Part shown: piece after piece, positions 1 to 10,401 of the stretch
Layout of the letters: each line of letters starts with the position of its first letter
Position numbering within the stretch: position 1 is the first letter of the stretch
DNA from: Acidimicrobiales bacterium
GTDB lineage: Bacteria; Actinomycetota; Acidimicrobiia; Acidimicrobiales; SHLQ01
Length of the DNA stretch: 64,000 nucleotides
NCBI GenBank assembly: GCA_020629635.1
Contig: JAHDCX010000012.1
Location: forward strand, 71,623 to 135,622
Direction of reading: 5' to 3'
The notes under the pieces: generated by a model
Databases searched by the model: none
What the model was told of the DNA's origin: nothing
What the model saw: only the letters and a program-made list of their open reading frames with translations
Position numbers and translations under genes: made by a program

Positions 1-180
1 GCAGACAACACCGACGAAAACTGCAACGACACCGACGACTGCACCACCACCACCAACGGCGACGCAGACAACGGCGACGCAGACAACACCGACGAAAACT
101 GCAACGACACCGACGACTGCACCACCACCACCACCACCAACGGCGACGCAGACAACGGCGACGCGGACAACACCACCGAC
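1..180. repeat. 78-bp in-frame tandem repeat in the wall-protein gene
   Basis: A unit of 78 bp (26 codons) starts at 1 and repeats at 79. A third, partial and diverged copy starts at 163. The second unit is 84 bp because two extra Thr codons (ACC) extend its Thr run. Each full unit encodes an Asp/Asn-rich stretch with two Cys, then a Thr run and a short Asn-Gly-Asp segment. The copy number upstream of the window is not visible. Such arrays vary in length by slippage or recombination. Confidence 0.9.
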
Positions 181-456
181 GAACACTGCGGCGACGCAGA
201 GCAGCCTGGTGATGACACCACCGACGAGCCCGGCGAAGGCGACGTTGCTGACGGCTCGATCACCAACGACGGTGACGCCGCCGCCGATGACGATGACGAC
301 GGTGACATCACGACCGAGGTCGAGGGGCAGGTCGAAGAACGGCCGCTCGCTCAGACGGGAATCATGTCGGCGCTCTGGATTCTCGGCGGCCTGATGGTCA
401 TCGTCCTGGGCATGTGGTTCGCAACCGCCTCAGCGTGGTTCCGCTACGAGAACTGA
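1..456 (+). CDS. C-terminal part of a cell-wall-anchored, Asp/Thr/Cys repeat protein (LAQTG sorting signal)
   Basis: The reading frame is open from the window edge to a TGA at 454-456, so the N-terminus is missing. The visible 151 residues are an acidic repeat region (Asp, Thr, Asn, paired Cys), an Asp/Glu-rich linker, the pentapeptide LAQTG encoded at 346-360, a hydrophobic segment of about 20 residues and a short tail ending in RYEN. That order is the layout of a sortase substrate. LAXTG is the motif known for class E sortases of high-GC Gram-positives, so covalent cell-wall anchoring is the likely fate. The tail has only one Arg, which is weak for a classical sorting signal. The biological role (surface layer, adhesion, cation binding) cannot be told from this fragment. 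No sortase gene is in the window. Confidence 0.75.
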   Translation, partial: ADNTDENCNDTDDCTTTTNGDADNGDADNTDENCNDTDDCTTTTTTNGDADNGDADNTTDEHCGDAEQPGDDTTDEPGEGDVADGSITNDGDAAADDDDDGDITTEVEGQVEERPLAQTGIMSALWILGGLMVIVLGMWFATASAWFRYEN

Positions 457-496
457 CGCGGTCACCGGCCAACTCACCGCACCAGCACCAGACCGA

Positions 497-502
497 TAGT
501 CT
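497..502 (+). promoter_or_regulatory. -10 box of ettA (TAGTCT), leaderless type
   Basis: TAGTCT lies 8 nt before the ATG at 511 and there is no Shine-Dalgarno sequence. This predicts transcription starting at or next to the start codon. Confidence 0.45.
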
Positions 503-510
503 CGCCCGTC

Positions 511-2180
<1,670 letters not shown>

Positions 2181-2184
<4 letters not shown>

Positions 2185-2834
2185 CCATCGGATTCGTCCT
2201 CGCGGGCCTGGCGGGCATCGTCGACTGGTGGGCGGTCGCGACTCGACGAACCACGACCGAGGCGGTCGCCAAGCCACTGGTCGTCGTCGCCCTCCTCGTC
2301 GCGACCGCCGTTGCTGACTCCGAGGTGCCGAAGGCGCTCATCGCTGGTGCCCTCTTGCTCTCGTTGATCGGCGACATCGCTCTCCTTCCGAACATCGATC
2401 GGTTTCGGCTCGGGCTCGGCGCGTTTCTCGCGGGACACGTGCTCTGGATCGTCGTCCTCGTCGAGATTGGCGCCTCGGCAAAGACGACAGTCCTTGTCTC
2501 GTTGGTCTTGTTCGCTGGCGCAGCCATGCTGCTGCGTTTCCGTTTCGACCTCGGCGATGGCTTGATGCGGCCGGTCGCGGCGTACGCCGGGCTGTTGTCG
2601 ATCATGACCGGTACGGCGATGTCGACCGGCGAACCAACGCTGGCCGCGGGTGGGCTGTTGTTTCTTGCCTCGGACACGATCCTCGGAGTCCGACGATTCG
2701 TCCTGTCCCCACCGGCGACAGCCGCTCGGGTACTCACCCATGTGACCTATCACCTCGCCCAGGCCGCGCTCGTCGCTGGCAGCCTTCGAGGAGGAAGTCA
2801 GGCGGTCGCAACGATGAGTGCGATGTTGTCTTGA
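2181..2834 (+). CDS. YhhN/TMEM86-family integral membrane protein (lysoplasmalogenase-like), non-ATG start
   Basis: A very hydrophobic protein of about 217 residues with several membrane segments and the conserved Lys-Pro after the first helix (AKPLVV) of the YhhN family. Mammalian members hydrolyse lysoplasmalogens; the bacterial substrate is unknown. The first ATG in frame is at 2325, which would remove the first helix and the Lys-Pro motif and leave only 169 residues against a usual 200 or so. Between the upstream stop at 2127 and 2325 there is no ATG, GTG or TTG. The best candidate is a CTG at 2181 that overlaps the ettA stop and would couple the two genes. The 3' end overlaps the convergent phosphatase gene by 37 bp. 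The family call is fairly secure; the start is not. Confidence 0.65.
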
Positions 2835-3577
2835 CCGCCGGGATTGCCGTCCACGCCAACGAGCGCTCGGTGGGTCAGCGCATCGACGATGGCTCGAGGT
2901 TCGGGGCCGTGTGAGGTGACAATGTCGACGATGTGGTGCGGCCGGACCGAGGTCGACGGTTTCCGGTAGTGGCACTCATCGATTCCGTCGGTGAAGGCGA
3001 GCATCGTCGTGCCTTCGGCCGCGTCGAATCGGAAAGCCGAAGCAGGGCCGAGGAGGCTTCGATCCGTCGTTCGCACGTAGCGCGCATCGCGGTGATTGTG
3101 CGTCGTGATTGCCCCATAAGCGGAGACGGTCACGAAGGACGAGTCTCCGTAGGAGATGCCGTAGCCACGCTGTTGTGTGCGGTCGTAGACCACCGCGAGG
3201 AGTGTCGACTCAGACTCCGTCTGCGCCGGCTCGCCGTTTCGGAGATGCCCGACCATCTGGCGGAGATGTTCGAGACTCTCGGGGCGCACGGACGCCCAGA
3301 GAGCGTCCAGCCGTTCGATCAGCAGGTGTGATGCCTCGGGCCCGAAGTGTGCGTCCGCAACGGCGTATCCAGCCCAGTCTCCCGCCTCGATGATGCACAG
3401 GGCGTCCTCGTTCGGTGCCGACCGATCGTCCTTGAATTGCAGCGACGGCGACGACGGATCCGCGCCGACGCTGATCGCAACCGCGCCCTTCCCGACCGAG
3501 GTCGCGGCATACGACCCGTATTGCCCGTAGTCCCGGCCGAGCAGCGTCAGACGGCCGACCTGGCCCTCACCACTCAC
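2798..3577 (-). CDS. PP2C-like protein phosphatase domain protein
   Basis: A 259-residue cytoplasmic protein with the spaced acidic motifs of the metal-dependent PP2C fold: NED at 56-58, VADAHFG at 73-79 (replacing the usual VxDGHGG), a TDGI motif in the second half and GGQDN with D250-N251 near the C-terminus. These Asp residues normally bind two Mn/Mg ions for phosphoserine/threonine hydrolysis. The altered DAHFG motif may affect activity. No sensor or membrane domain is fused. The GTG start at 3577 has a TACACT -10 box 8 nt upstream and no Shine-Dalgarno sequence. The partner kinase is not visible nearby. Confidence 0.75.
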   Translation of the reverse strand: MSGEGQVGRLTLLGRDYGQYGSYAATSVGKGAVAISVGADPSSPSLQFKDDRSAPNEDALCIIEAGDWAGYAVADAHFGPEASHLLIERLDALWASVRPESLEHLRQMVGHLRNGEPAQTESESTLLAVVYDRTQQRGYGISYGDSSFVTVSAYGAITTHNHRDARYVRTTDRSLLGPASAFRFDAAEGTTMLAFTDGIDECHYRKPSTSVRPHHIVDIVTSHGPEPRAIVDALTHRALVGVDGNPGGQDNIALIVATA

Positions 3578-3585
3578 AGCTCAGC

Positions 3586-3591
3586 AGTGTA
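3586..3591 (-). promoter_or_regulatory. -10 box of the PP2C-like gene (TACACT), leaderless type
   Basis: Minus-strand TACACT with an 8-nt spacer to the GTG at 3577. Confidence 0.4.
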
Positions 3592-3625
3592 AGCCGTCAG
3601 AGAACTCGAACTGAATGAGCCGGGC

Positions 3626-3922
3626 TCAATCCAGTGGGGCACCGAACGGCTGCTTGGCCTCGTCATAGCACGGGGCGTGGTAGTGCACGACCTTGACCCA
3701 CTTGCTCTTCTCGTAGACGTTGCAGATCACCTGCTGGTGACGCATCTTCGCCTGGAACTTGACCCGTTCTCCGCAGTGCTCGCAGTCGACTTGGCTACCC
3801 GGCTCGACAAGCCGAGTGACCGCTCGACTCACCTTCTTGACCTTGCCGGTGTCCGTCGGGTTCTTCGAACGCGGACGAGCGGGAGTCTTGGCGGCGGTGT
3901 CCTTGGACGCGGTCTTGGCCAT
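3626..3922 (-). CDS. small basic zinc-ribbon-like protein of unknown function
   Basis: A 98-residue protein. The first third is a Lys/Ala/Pro-rich basic tail. The rest holds a CxxC pair (DCEHCGERV) followed by single Cys residues in QVICNVY and HAPCYDE, which together could form a four-cysteine zinc site. A Lys-rich tail plus a zinc ribbon suggests nucleic-acid binding, but I do not recognise a named family. It stands alone between the PP2C gene and the sulfate-activation operon, all on the minus strand. Confidence 0.7.
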   Translation of the reverse strand: MAKTASKDTAAKTPARPRSKNPTDTGKVKKVSRAVTRLVEPGSQVDCEHCGERVKFQAKMRHQQVICNVYEKSKWVKVVHYHAPCYDEAKQPFGAPLD

Positions 3923-3978
3923 GGTGACCTATCGGCCGACCGGAGGCGACGTTGAGAGATTCCGCCGGGGTTGGGCGC

Positions 3979-4581
3979 TCAGCCGCCGAATCCGGCCATC
4001 TCCAAGACCATCGCCGCCATCGCCGACGGGTCTCCCATGTCCGGGGTCAGGACGAGGTCGGGCCTCTCTGGCGCCTCGTACGGATCGCTGATTCCGGTGA
4101 AATTGGCGATCTTGCCTTCGCGGGCGAGCTTGTAGAGCCCTTTCGGATCACGAGACTCGGCGACGTCGAGCGGTGTGTCCATGTGGACCTCGTAGAACGG
4201 CACGTCGGCAGCGACGTGGATCTCCCTGGCTCGCTCCCGCCCTGCCCGGTACGGGCTGACGAGCGGCACCAACGCGACGAGGCCGGCATCGGCAAACAAC
4301 CGAGCGACCTCCGACACCCGACGTACGTTTTCGGTCCGATCCTCGGCGGAGAATCCGAGATCGCCGTTGATGCCATGGCGAAGGTTGTCGCCGTCGAGCA
4401 TGTACGTCGGCTGACCGGACTCGACCAGCAGACGTTCGACCTCGACGGCGACCGTCGACTTTCCGGAGCCGGACAAGCCCGTGAACCAGATCGTGGCGCC
4501 TCGCAGCCCGAGCTGCTCCCACCGCTCCTGACGGTCGAAGTGGCCCGGGTGCCAGACGACGTTCGTCGCGCCTTCACCCAT
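3979..4581 (-). CDS. cysC: adenylyl-sulfate (APS) kinase CysC
   Basis: A 200-residue cytoplasmic kinase that phosphorylates APS at the 3'-OH to give PAPS. Walker A GLSGSGKST is at 35-43, followed by the family motifs LDGDNLRHG, the FSAEDR segment, and SPYRAGRERAR with the conserved Arg residues. Length and motif order match stand-alone CysC, so this is not a CysNC fusion. The ATG at 4581 has AGGAG at a proper distance. It is the last gene of cysD-cysN-cysC, 17 nt after the cysN stop, so the operon makes PAPS directly from sulfate and ATP. The divergent cysQ removes PAP. Confidence 0.95.
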   Translation of the reverse strand: MGEGATNVVWHPGHFDRQERWEQLGLRGATIWFTGLSGSGKSTVAVEVERLLVESGQPTYMLDGDNLRHGINGDLGFSAEDRTENVRRVSEVARLFADAGLVALVPLVSPYRAGRERAREIHVAADVPFYEVHMDTPLDVAESRDPKGLYKLAREGKIANFTGISDPYEAPERPDLVLTPDMGDPSAMAAMVLEMAGFGG

Positions 4582-4598
4582 GTCGTTGTCTCCTGAGC

Positions 4599-5861
4599 TC
4601 AGCTCGCGGATTCGCCGAGGATCATGCCGGCGGCGACGGTGGCGTTGGTGGCCTCGTCGATGAGCACGAAGCTGCCGGTGTCACGGTTGCGGCGATACTC
4701 GTCAATGAAGAGCGGCATCGTCGAACGGAAGCTGATCCTGCCGATCTCGTTGAGCGTGATCTCCGTGGCGTCTTCGTCGCGGTGCAGCGTGTTGATGTCG
4801 AGGCGGTAGTTGATGTCTTTCACCATGATGCGGGCGGCACGTGTCGTGTGCTTGATCGCATACTTCTTCCGTGGCGACAACGACGAGGTCTCGTCCATCC
4901 AACACACCATCGCATCGACGTCCTGGGTGACGATCGGCTGATTGTTCGGCCGACAGATCATGTCGCCTCGACTGATGTCGATCTCGTCTTCGAGACGCAC
5001 GGTGACTGCCTGAGGAGGGAACGCCTCGTCGATCGGACCTTCGAACGTGTCGATCGACTTGATCGTCGACTCGAACCCGCTCGGGAGCACGACGACGTCG
5101 TCGCCGGGCTTCATGACGCCACCAGACACCGTGCCGGCATAGCCGCGGTAGTCGTGGTGCTCGTCACTCATCGGGCGAATCACGTATTGCACGGGGAATC
5201 GCACATCGACCATGTTGCGATCCGAGGCCGTGTGCACCGTCTCGAGATGCGAGAGCAGCGACGGGCCTTCGTACCAAGGCATGTTCGCCGACTTGTCGAC
5301 GACGTTGTCGCCCTTGAGCGCGGACACCGGAATGAACGACAGGTCGGGCACGTCGAGACGCATGGCGAACTCGCGGAACTCTTCCTTCACCTTGTTGAAG
5401 GCATCCTGGTCGTAGTCGACGAGGTCCATCTTGTTCACGCAGACCACGATGTGTGGGATGCGAAGCAGCGAGGCGATGAAGCTGTGTCGGCGGCTCTGCT
5501 CGATGACGCCATTGCGGGCGTCGACGAGGATCAATGCGAGATCGGCGGTCGAGGCGCCGGTCACCATATTCCGGGTGTACTGAATGTGACCCGGGGTGTC
5601 GGCGATGATGAACTTGCGCTTTGGGGTGGCGAAGTAGCGGTAGGCGACATCGATCGTGATGCCCTGCTCACGTTCGGCGCGGAGACCATCGGTGAGCAGC
5701 GCCAGGTTGACGTACTCGGTGCCCATCTTCTCGGAGGTCTTCTCGACCGCCTCGAGCTGGTCTTCGAAGATCGACTTGCTGTCGTAGAGCAACCGGCCGA
5801 TCAGGGTGGACTTGCCGTCATCGACCGAACCTGCGGTCGCGAAACGAAGAATCTCGGACAT
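4599..5861 (-). CDS. cysN: sulfate adenylyltransferase subunit 1 (GTPase) CysN
   Basis: A 420-residue EF-Tu-like GTPase. G1 motif GSVDDGKST is at 11-19, G3 DTPGH at 88-92 and G4 NKMD at 143-146, followed by two beta-barrel domains. It couples GTP hydrolysis to ATP sulfurylase catalysis by CysD, giving APS and pyrophosphate. The protein ends without an APS-kinase domain, consistent with the separate cysC downstream. Its ATG overlaps the cysD stop by 1 nt (TAATG), which predicts translational coupling and equal production of the two subunits. Confidence 0.95.
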   Translation of the reverse strand: MSEILRFATAGSVDDGKSTLIGRLLYDSKSIFEDQLEAVEKTSEKMGTEYVNLALLTDGLRAEREQGITIDVAYRYFATPKRKFIIADTPGHIQYTRNMVTGASTADLALILVDARNGVIEQSRRHSFIASLLRIPHIVVCVNKMDLVDYDQDAFNKVKEEFREFAMRLDVPDLSFIPVSALKGDNVVDKSANMPWYEGPSLLSHLETVHTASDRNMVDVRFPVQYVIRPMSDEHHDYRGYAGTVSGGVMKPGDDVVVLPSGFESTIKSIDTFEGPIDEAFPPQAVTVRLEDEIDISRGDMICRPNNQPIVTQDVDAMVCWMDETSSLSPRKKYAIKHTTRAARIMVKDINYRLDINTLHRDEDATEITLNEIGRISFRSTMPLFIDEYRRNRDTGSFVLIDEATNATVAAGMILGESAS

Positions 5862-6766
5862 TAGAAGTAGCCCTCCTTCTTTCGGTCTTCCATCGCTGCT
5901 TCAGACACCCGGTCGTCGGCACGAGTCGCGCCACGCTCGGTCTGACGCGTTGCGGCGACCTCTTCGATGATCTTTTCGACGGTGTCGGCATCGGACTCGA
6001 CCGCGCCGGTGATGGTCATGTCGCCGACCGTGCGGTAGCGGACGAGCTCCTCGTAGGGCTCCTCGCCCTCCATGCGCTGCGCGAAGTCGTTCTCGGCGAG
6101 CAGCATGCCGTCACGCTCGAACACCATGCGCTTGTGGGCGTAGTAGATCGACGGAATCTCGACCTCGTCGTCGGCGATGTACTGCCAGATGTCGAGCTCG
6201 GTCCAGTTCGAGATCGGGAAGACACGGATGTGTTCGCCCTGCTTGATCCGACCGTTGTAGAGGTTCCACAGCTCGGGGCGCTGGGCCTTGGGGTCCCATT
6301 GGCCGAAATCGTCTCGGAACGAATAGACCCGCTCCTTGGCGCGAGCCTTCTCCTCATCGCGGCGAGCGCCACCAAAGAGGGCGTCGAAGCGATGCTCTTC
6401 GATCGCTTCGAGCAACGTCGTCGTCTGGAGCCGGTTGCGCGAGGCGCGTGGACCGGTCTCCTCCGACACGCTGCCGCGGTCGATCGAGTCCTGCACCTTG
6501 GCCACGATCAGACGAGCGCCGACTTCGGCGGTGCGTCGGTCCCGGAAGTCGATGACTTCCGGGAAGTTGTGGCCGGTGTCGACGTGCAACACCGGGTACG
6601 GGATCTTGGCTGGGGCGAAGGCCTTCTCGGCCAGCCGCAGCATGACGATGGAGTCCTTCCCGCCAGAGAACATGAGCGCCGGGTTCTCGAACTCCGCGGC
6701 GACCTCACGCATGATGTGGATCGACTCGGCTTCGAGTTCCCGCAGATGGGATAGCTCGTAGGACAT
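5861..6766 (-). CDS. cysD: sulfate adenylyltransferase subunit 2 CysD
   Basis: A 301-residue catalytic ATP sulfurylase subunit of the PP-loop (adenine nucleotide alpha-hydrolase) family. The pyrophosphate-binding loop SGGKDS is at 34-39, and the HLRELEAESIHI N-terminus is typical of CysD. I chose the ATG at 6766: it has AAGGAG at 6780-6785 and gives the family's normal N-terminus. A GTG at 6793 would place the Shine-Dalgarno sequence inside the gene. It is the first gene of cysD-cysN-cysC and is divergent from cysQ, with about 98 bp between start codons. Confidence 0.95.
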   Translation of the reverse strand: MSYELSHLRELEAESIHIMREVAAEFENPALMFSGGKDSIVMLRLAEKAFAPAKIPYPVLHVDTGHNFPEVIDFRDRRTAEVGARLIVAKVQDSIDRGSVSEETGPRASRNRLQTTTLLEAIEEHRFDALFGGARRDEEKARAKERVYSFRDDFGQWDPKAQRPELWNLYNGRIKQGEHIRVFPISNWTELDIWQYIADDEVEIPSIYYAHKRMVFERDGMLLAENDFAQRMEGEEPYEELVRYRTVGDMTITGAVESDADTVEKIIEEVAATRQTERGATRADDRVSEAAMEDRKKEGYF

Positions 6767-6864
6767 GATTGCGTGCGAACTCCTTGTTGGCACCGAACGT
6801 TCATGGTCTTGATCGGCAGTCCGATGAAGACCCTGAGCAATGCGATCCTAGGTTGGAGAAATCA

Positions 6865-7629
6865 ATGACCGATGTGACCCCCGACGACCATTTCGAGGCA
6901 GCACGCCTCGCGACCGCAGCGGGTGAACTGCTGTGCGAAATACGTGACGAAATGTCGGCTGCGGGTGCCGATTCGAAGGAAATGAAAGATGTCGGCGATC
7001 GTCGGTCTCACATCTTTTTGATGGAAGAACTGGCCAAGGTCCGGCCCGACGACGCCATCTTGTCCGAAGAAGGCAAGGACGATTTGGCGCGGTTGGATGC
7101 TGAGCGTGTCTGGATCATCGATCCGGTCGATGGCACCCGTGAATTCTCTGAGCCGCCGCGGACCGACTGGGCGGTCCACGTCGCCCTGGTCGTTGCGGGC
7201 CAGCCGGTCGTGGGCGCAGTCGCGCTTCCGGGGTTGGGTCTCACGCTGTCCACTGGCGAGCCACCGACGCTGCCGGACACCGTCGCCTCGCCGCCTCGCA
7301 TGATCGTGAGCCGCACCCGGCCTCCTGCTGCGGCAACACTCGTCGCCGAACAGCTCGGCGCCCAGCTCGTTGAGATGGGCTCGGCAGGTGCGAAGGCGAT
7401 GTCGGTCGTGCGCGGGGAGTCGGAGATGTACGCACACTCGGGCGGCCAGTACGAGTGGGATTCGTGTGCACCCGTGGCCGTTGCGCGTGCGGCCGGACTG
7501 CACTGCAGCCGAGCCGATGGGTCCGAACTCGTCTACAACAACGAAGACCCGTATCTGCCAGATCTCCTCATCTGTCGGCCGGAGTTCGCCGATGCAGCAC
7601 TGAAGGCACTTGCGTCTTCGGAGATCTGA
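6865..7629 (+). CDS. cysQ: CysQ-like 3'(2'),5'-bisphosphate nucleotidase (inositol monophosphatase family)
   Basis: A 254-residue metal-dependent phosphatase of the IMPase fold. The metal and phosphate ligands are visible: Glu pair at 68-69 (SEEGK), DPVDGT at 86-91 and W198-D199 (EWDSCAP). The family removes the 3'-phosphate of PAP, the by-product of PAPS use, and can also hydrolyse inositol phosphates. Its divergent position next to cysDNC favours the sulfur role. The ATG at 6865 is preceded by GGAG. TAGGTT at 6849-6854 could be its -10 with a very short leader. Confidence 0.85.
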   Translation: MTDVTPDDHFEAARLATAAGELLCEIRDEMSAAGADSKEMKDVGDRRSHIFLMEELAKVRPDDAILSEEGKDDLARLDAERVWIIDPVDGTREFSEPPRTDWAVHVALVVAGQPVVGAVALPGLGLTLSTGEPPTLPDTVASPPRMIVSRTRPPAAATLVAEQLGAQLVEMGSAGAKAMSVVRGESEMYAHSGGQYEWDSCAPVAVARAAGLHCSRADGSELVYNNEDPYLPDLLICRPEFADAALKALASSEI

Positions 7630-7718
7630 CGGGCGGGGACCCGTACGTGGGTTATCGTCGGGACTTCGTGATCAACGGTGCTCACGAACGACATGCCAGG
7701 TGATCAACGGCGATCACC

Positions 7719-7725
7719 AGGAGGT
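7719..7725 (+). promoter_or_regulatory. strong ribosome binding site of glutamate dehydrogenase
   Basis: AGGAGGT matches the 16S anti-Shine-Dalgarno sequence almost fully and lies 6 nt before the ATG at 7732. It decides this start over an upstream in-frame ATG at 7678. Confidence 0.8.
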
Positions 7726-7731
7726 AACGAC

Positions 7732-9018
7732 ATGCCCACGAGACGCGCGAGCGACTCGAGCGAGGGAGACCGTCTCTTCGAGACGGCCATCGACCAGTTC
7801 GAGGCTGCAGCGGACCTGATCGAATTGCCGGACCCGATCCGGAAGGTGCTTCGATCCCCCAAGAACGAGATCATCGTCAGCTTTCCGGTCCACATGGACA
7901 GTGGCGAGCTCCGGATGTTCCGTGGCTACCGGGTGCAGCACAGCGACATCCTCGGCCCCTTCAAAGGTGGTCTCCGCTTCTCGCCGGAGGTCGAGCTCGG
8001 CGAGGTGAAGGCGCTCGCGATGTGGATGACGTGGAAGACGTCACTTTCGAATGTGCCATTTGGCGGAGCAAAGGGCGGCCTCGCCGTCGACCCTCGCACG
8101 CTGTCGACGGCCGAGCTCGAACGAGTCGTTCGGCGATTCACCCACGCCCTCGGCGCAAACATCGGCCCGGAGTACGACATCCCCGCACCCGACATCGGCT
8201 CGAACAGCCAGGCCATGGTCTGGATGATGGACACCTACCAACACACCCATGGCACGATCGATCGGCAGAACGTCAAGCGGGTCGTCACCGGCAAAACGAT
8301 CGAGACGGGCGGTTCGGTCGGCCGCGACAAGGCCACCGGTCAGGGGATGGCGTTTGTGCTGGCCCACCACTACGACCGCATCAACCAGGACATTCGTGGT
8401 CGGACGGCGGCCGTCCAGGGCTTCGGCAATGTCGGCGAGCACGCGGCACGGGCGATGGCGCGTATGGGCGTGACCATGACCCATGTGGCGGACCACACCG
8501 GTGCAACGATGCATGAGGGTGGGATCGACCCCGAAGCGTTGTGGAGACACACGAGCGAAGCCGGTGGCGTCGCCGGCTTTCCCGGCGGCACCGACATCGA
8601 TGTCGAGGACTTCTTTCAGGCAGACGTCGATGTCCTCGTGCCTGCGGCGATCGAGAATCAGATCACCGCTGAGCGCGCCCCCAAGGTGAAGGCGTCGGTC
8701 GTCCTCGAGGGGGCCAACGGCCCGACCAGTACGGATGGCGAACAGATCCTCATCGACCGTGGCGTGGAGATTCTGCCCGATGTGCTCGCAAACGCCGGCG
8801 GCGTGATCGTGTCGTACTTCGAGTGGTTGCAGAACAAGATGAGCAACCGCTGGCAGCTGTCCCAGGTCGACGACGAGCTTCGTCGGTACCTGTGGGAGGC
8901 GGCCGATGCAGTCGAGCACGAGAAGAAGCACCTCGCGTGTTCTCGGCGCGAGGCGGCCTATGCGGTCGCTCTCCGCCGCATTTCGACGGTGCACGACCAG
9001 CGCGGCTTCTGGCCCTGA
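7732..9018 (+). CDS. gdhA: Glu/Leu/Phe/Val dehydrogenase (glutamate dehydrogenase)
   Basis: A 428-residue cytoplasmic enzyme that interconverts glutamate with 2-oxoglutarate and ammonia using NAD(P). The dehydrogenase signature is clear: PFKGGLRF at 76-83, K102 in the following helix, and GGAKGG at 111-116 with the catalytic Lys at 114. The Rossmann loop GFGNVG is at about 230-235. Length matches the short hexameric family. The ATG at 7732 is fixed by an AGGAGGT ribosome site. It ends 3 nt from the convergent GGDEF-EAL gene with no terminator between them. TTATCGT near 7652 could be its -10. Confidence 0.92.
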   Translation: MPTRRASDSSEGDRLFETAIDQFEAAADLIELPDPIRKVLRSPKNEIIVSFPVHMDSGELRMFRGYRVQHSDILGPFKGGLRFSPEVELGEVKALAMWMTWKTSLSNVPFGGAKGGLAVDPRTLSTAELERVVRRFTHALGANIGPEYDIPAPDIGSNSQAMVWMMDTYQHTHGTIDRQNVKRVVTGKTIETGGSVGRDKATGQGMAFVLAHHYDRINQDIRGRTAAVQGFGNVGEHAARAMARMGVTMTHVADHTGATMHEGGIDPEALWRHTSEAGGVAGFPGGTDIDVEDFFQADVDVLVPAAIENQITAERAPKVKASVVLEGANGPTSTDGEQILIDRGVEILPDVLANAGGVIVSYFEWLQNKMSNRWQLSQVDDELRRYLWEAADAVEHEKKHLACSRREAAYAVALRRISTVHDQRGFWP

Positions 9019-9021
9019 GTC

Positions 9022-10401
9022 TCAACCGACTCGCCAATCCCGGCTCGGGGCTCCTTCCGCGATCCGGTCGGCAACAAATCGCCCCAGCGGCGCTGGTCGG
9101 CTGAAGAACCATCCCTGACGATGGGAGATTCCAAGCTCGCGGCACAGCTCGGCGACCGCATGATCTTCGACGCCTTCGGCGAGCGAGACGATCCCGAGAT
9201 CCGCACACATCGCGGCGATGCCCGCGACGATTTTGCGCGCCGGTCCAGGGTCGATGGCGCTGTGGACCAGGCTCTTGTCCAACTTGATCGCGCCGATTGG
9301 GAACCGAGTCAGATAGCTGAGGGCGTTGTGTCCGGACCCGAAGTCGTCGAGGGCGCTGATCACTCCGGTCTCCGCGAGTTTCATCAGCGTCTGCTCAGCC
9401 TCGTCACCGACCTGAATCTCCTCGGCTTCCACGACCTCGAGGATCAGGTCTCGTGGACGCAGACCGAACTCCTCGAGAAGCTCTGCGTGGAGATCCGCGT
9501 ATCCGGGCCAGGCGAGCTGCCGAGGGGTGACGTTGAACGACAACGCCTTGTCGTGGAACCACGGGACCTCTCGGCGCAGGAGTACGAGGTCGCTCAACAC
9601 CTTGCGTAGGCACCATTCGGTGAACATCTCTGCCCGACCGGTTCGTTCGACCCGTTGCACCAGCATCGGCGGCGGGATTGCGCCCATCTCGGCGTGATCC
9701 CAACGGACGAGGGCTTCGGCGCCCATCACCTCGTGCGTCACGAGGTTCCGGATCGGCTGATAGTTGAAGTGAATCTCGTTCGACTCGAGTCCGATATCGA
9801 CGTCGCGGTCGACGATGGCCATCGTCGCCGTTCGGTTACGGAGCTCGCTGTCGGCGAACGCAATGCTGATCGCCGAGCGCTTGGCGAGGTACATCGCTTC
9901 GTCGGCCTCATTGAGCAGTGCGGACACGCTTTGATGGTCGTTGTCGAAGGCCACCCCGATACTGACCCGCATCGGAAGTCGAAGTGTTCGGAAGGCCACC
10001 GGTCGATTGCACTGATCGGCGATGCTTCCAGCGAGTCGGGATGCAACTCGTCCGGAAGCGTCGTCTGGCACCACGACGAGAAACTCATCTCCCCCGAGCC
10101 GTCCAAATTGCGCGCGATCACGAACGACTCCATCGATGCGCTGGGCGGCGACGCGGAGAAGTTCGTCACCGGTCGAGTGCCCATACGTGTCATTGACCGA
10201 TTTGAAGCCGTCCAGATCGAGGTACAACAGCGACGGCCGAACATCCGACCCGAACTCTGCGCTCAGATGTTCGAGAATCGACGACCTACTGCAACAACCG
10301 GTCAGTTCGTCAGTGCTGGCGCGCCGATGCTCGCTCTCCACCCGTTGATGCGAGTCCATGAAAGAGGCGACGAGAGTTGCGGCGGGCGACGTGGCTCCCA
10401 C
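9022..10401 (-). CDS. GGDEF-EAL protein (cyclic di-GMP synthesis/hydrolysis), C-terminal part of a split GAF gene
   Basis: A frame of 459 residues. The GGDEF domain has GGDEF intact at 103-107 and no RxxD inhibitory site before it. The EAL domain has its EAL motif intact at 229-231, EVVEAEE, DDFGSG, a Lys in GAIKLDKS and EGVED, so all main phosphodiesterase ligands are present. No membrane segment is visible. The only start upstream is a GTG at 10401 without a ribosome site. The first 35 residues look like a helical linker, not a protein start. An overlapping frame upstream carries a GAF domain, so this is probably the C-terminal part of one GAF-GGDEF-EAL protein, or a coupled second gene. 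Confidence 0.85.
   Translation of the reverse strand: MGATSPAATLVASFMDSHQRVESEHRRASTDELTGCCSRSSILEHLSAEFGSDVRPSLLYLDLDGFKSVNDTYGHSTGDELLRVAAQRIDGVVRDRAQFGRLGGDEFLVVVPDDASGRVASRLAGSIADQCNRPVAFRTLRLPMRVSIGVAFDNDHQSVSALLNEADEAMYLAKRSAISIAFADSELRNRTATMAIVDRDVDIGLESNEIHFNYQPIRNLVTHEVMGAEALVRWDHAEMGAIPPPMLVQRVERTGRAEMFTEWCLRKVLSDLVLLRREVPWFHDKALSFNVTPRQLAWPGYADLHAELLEEFGLRPRDLILEVVEAEEIQVGDEAEQTLMKLAETGVISALDDFGSGHNALSYLTRFPIGAIKLDKSLVHSAIDPGPARKIVAGIAAMCADLGIVSLAEGVEDHAVAELCRELGISHRQGWFFSRPAPLGRFVADRIAEGAPSRDWRVG

Noticed and set aside
6767-6793. GTG at 6793 as the start of cysD
   Set aside because: The AAGGAG ribosome site would lie inside the gene, and the nine extra residues do not fit CysD. 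ATG 6766 fits both.
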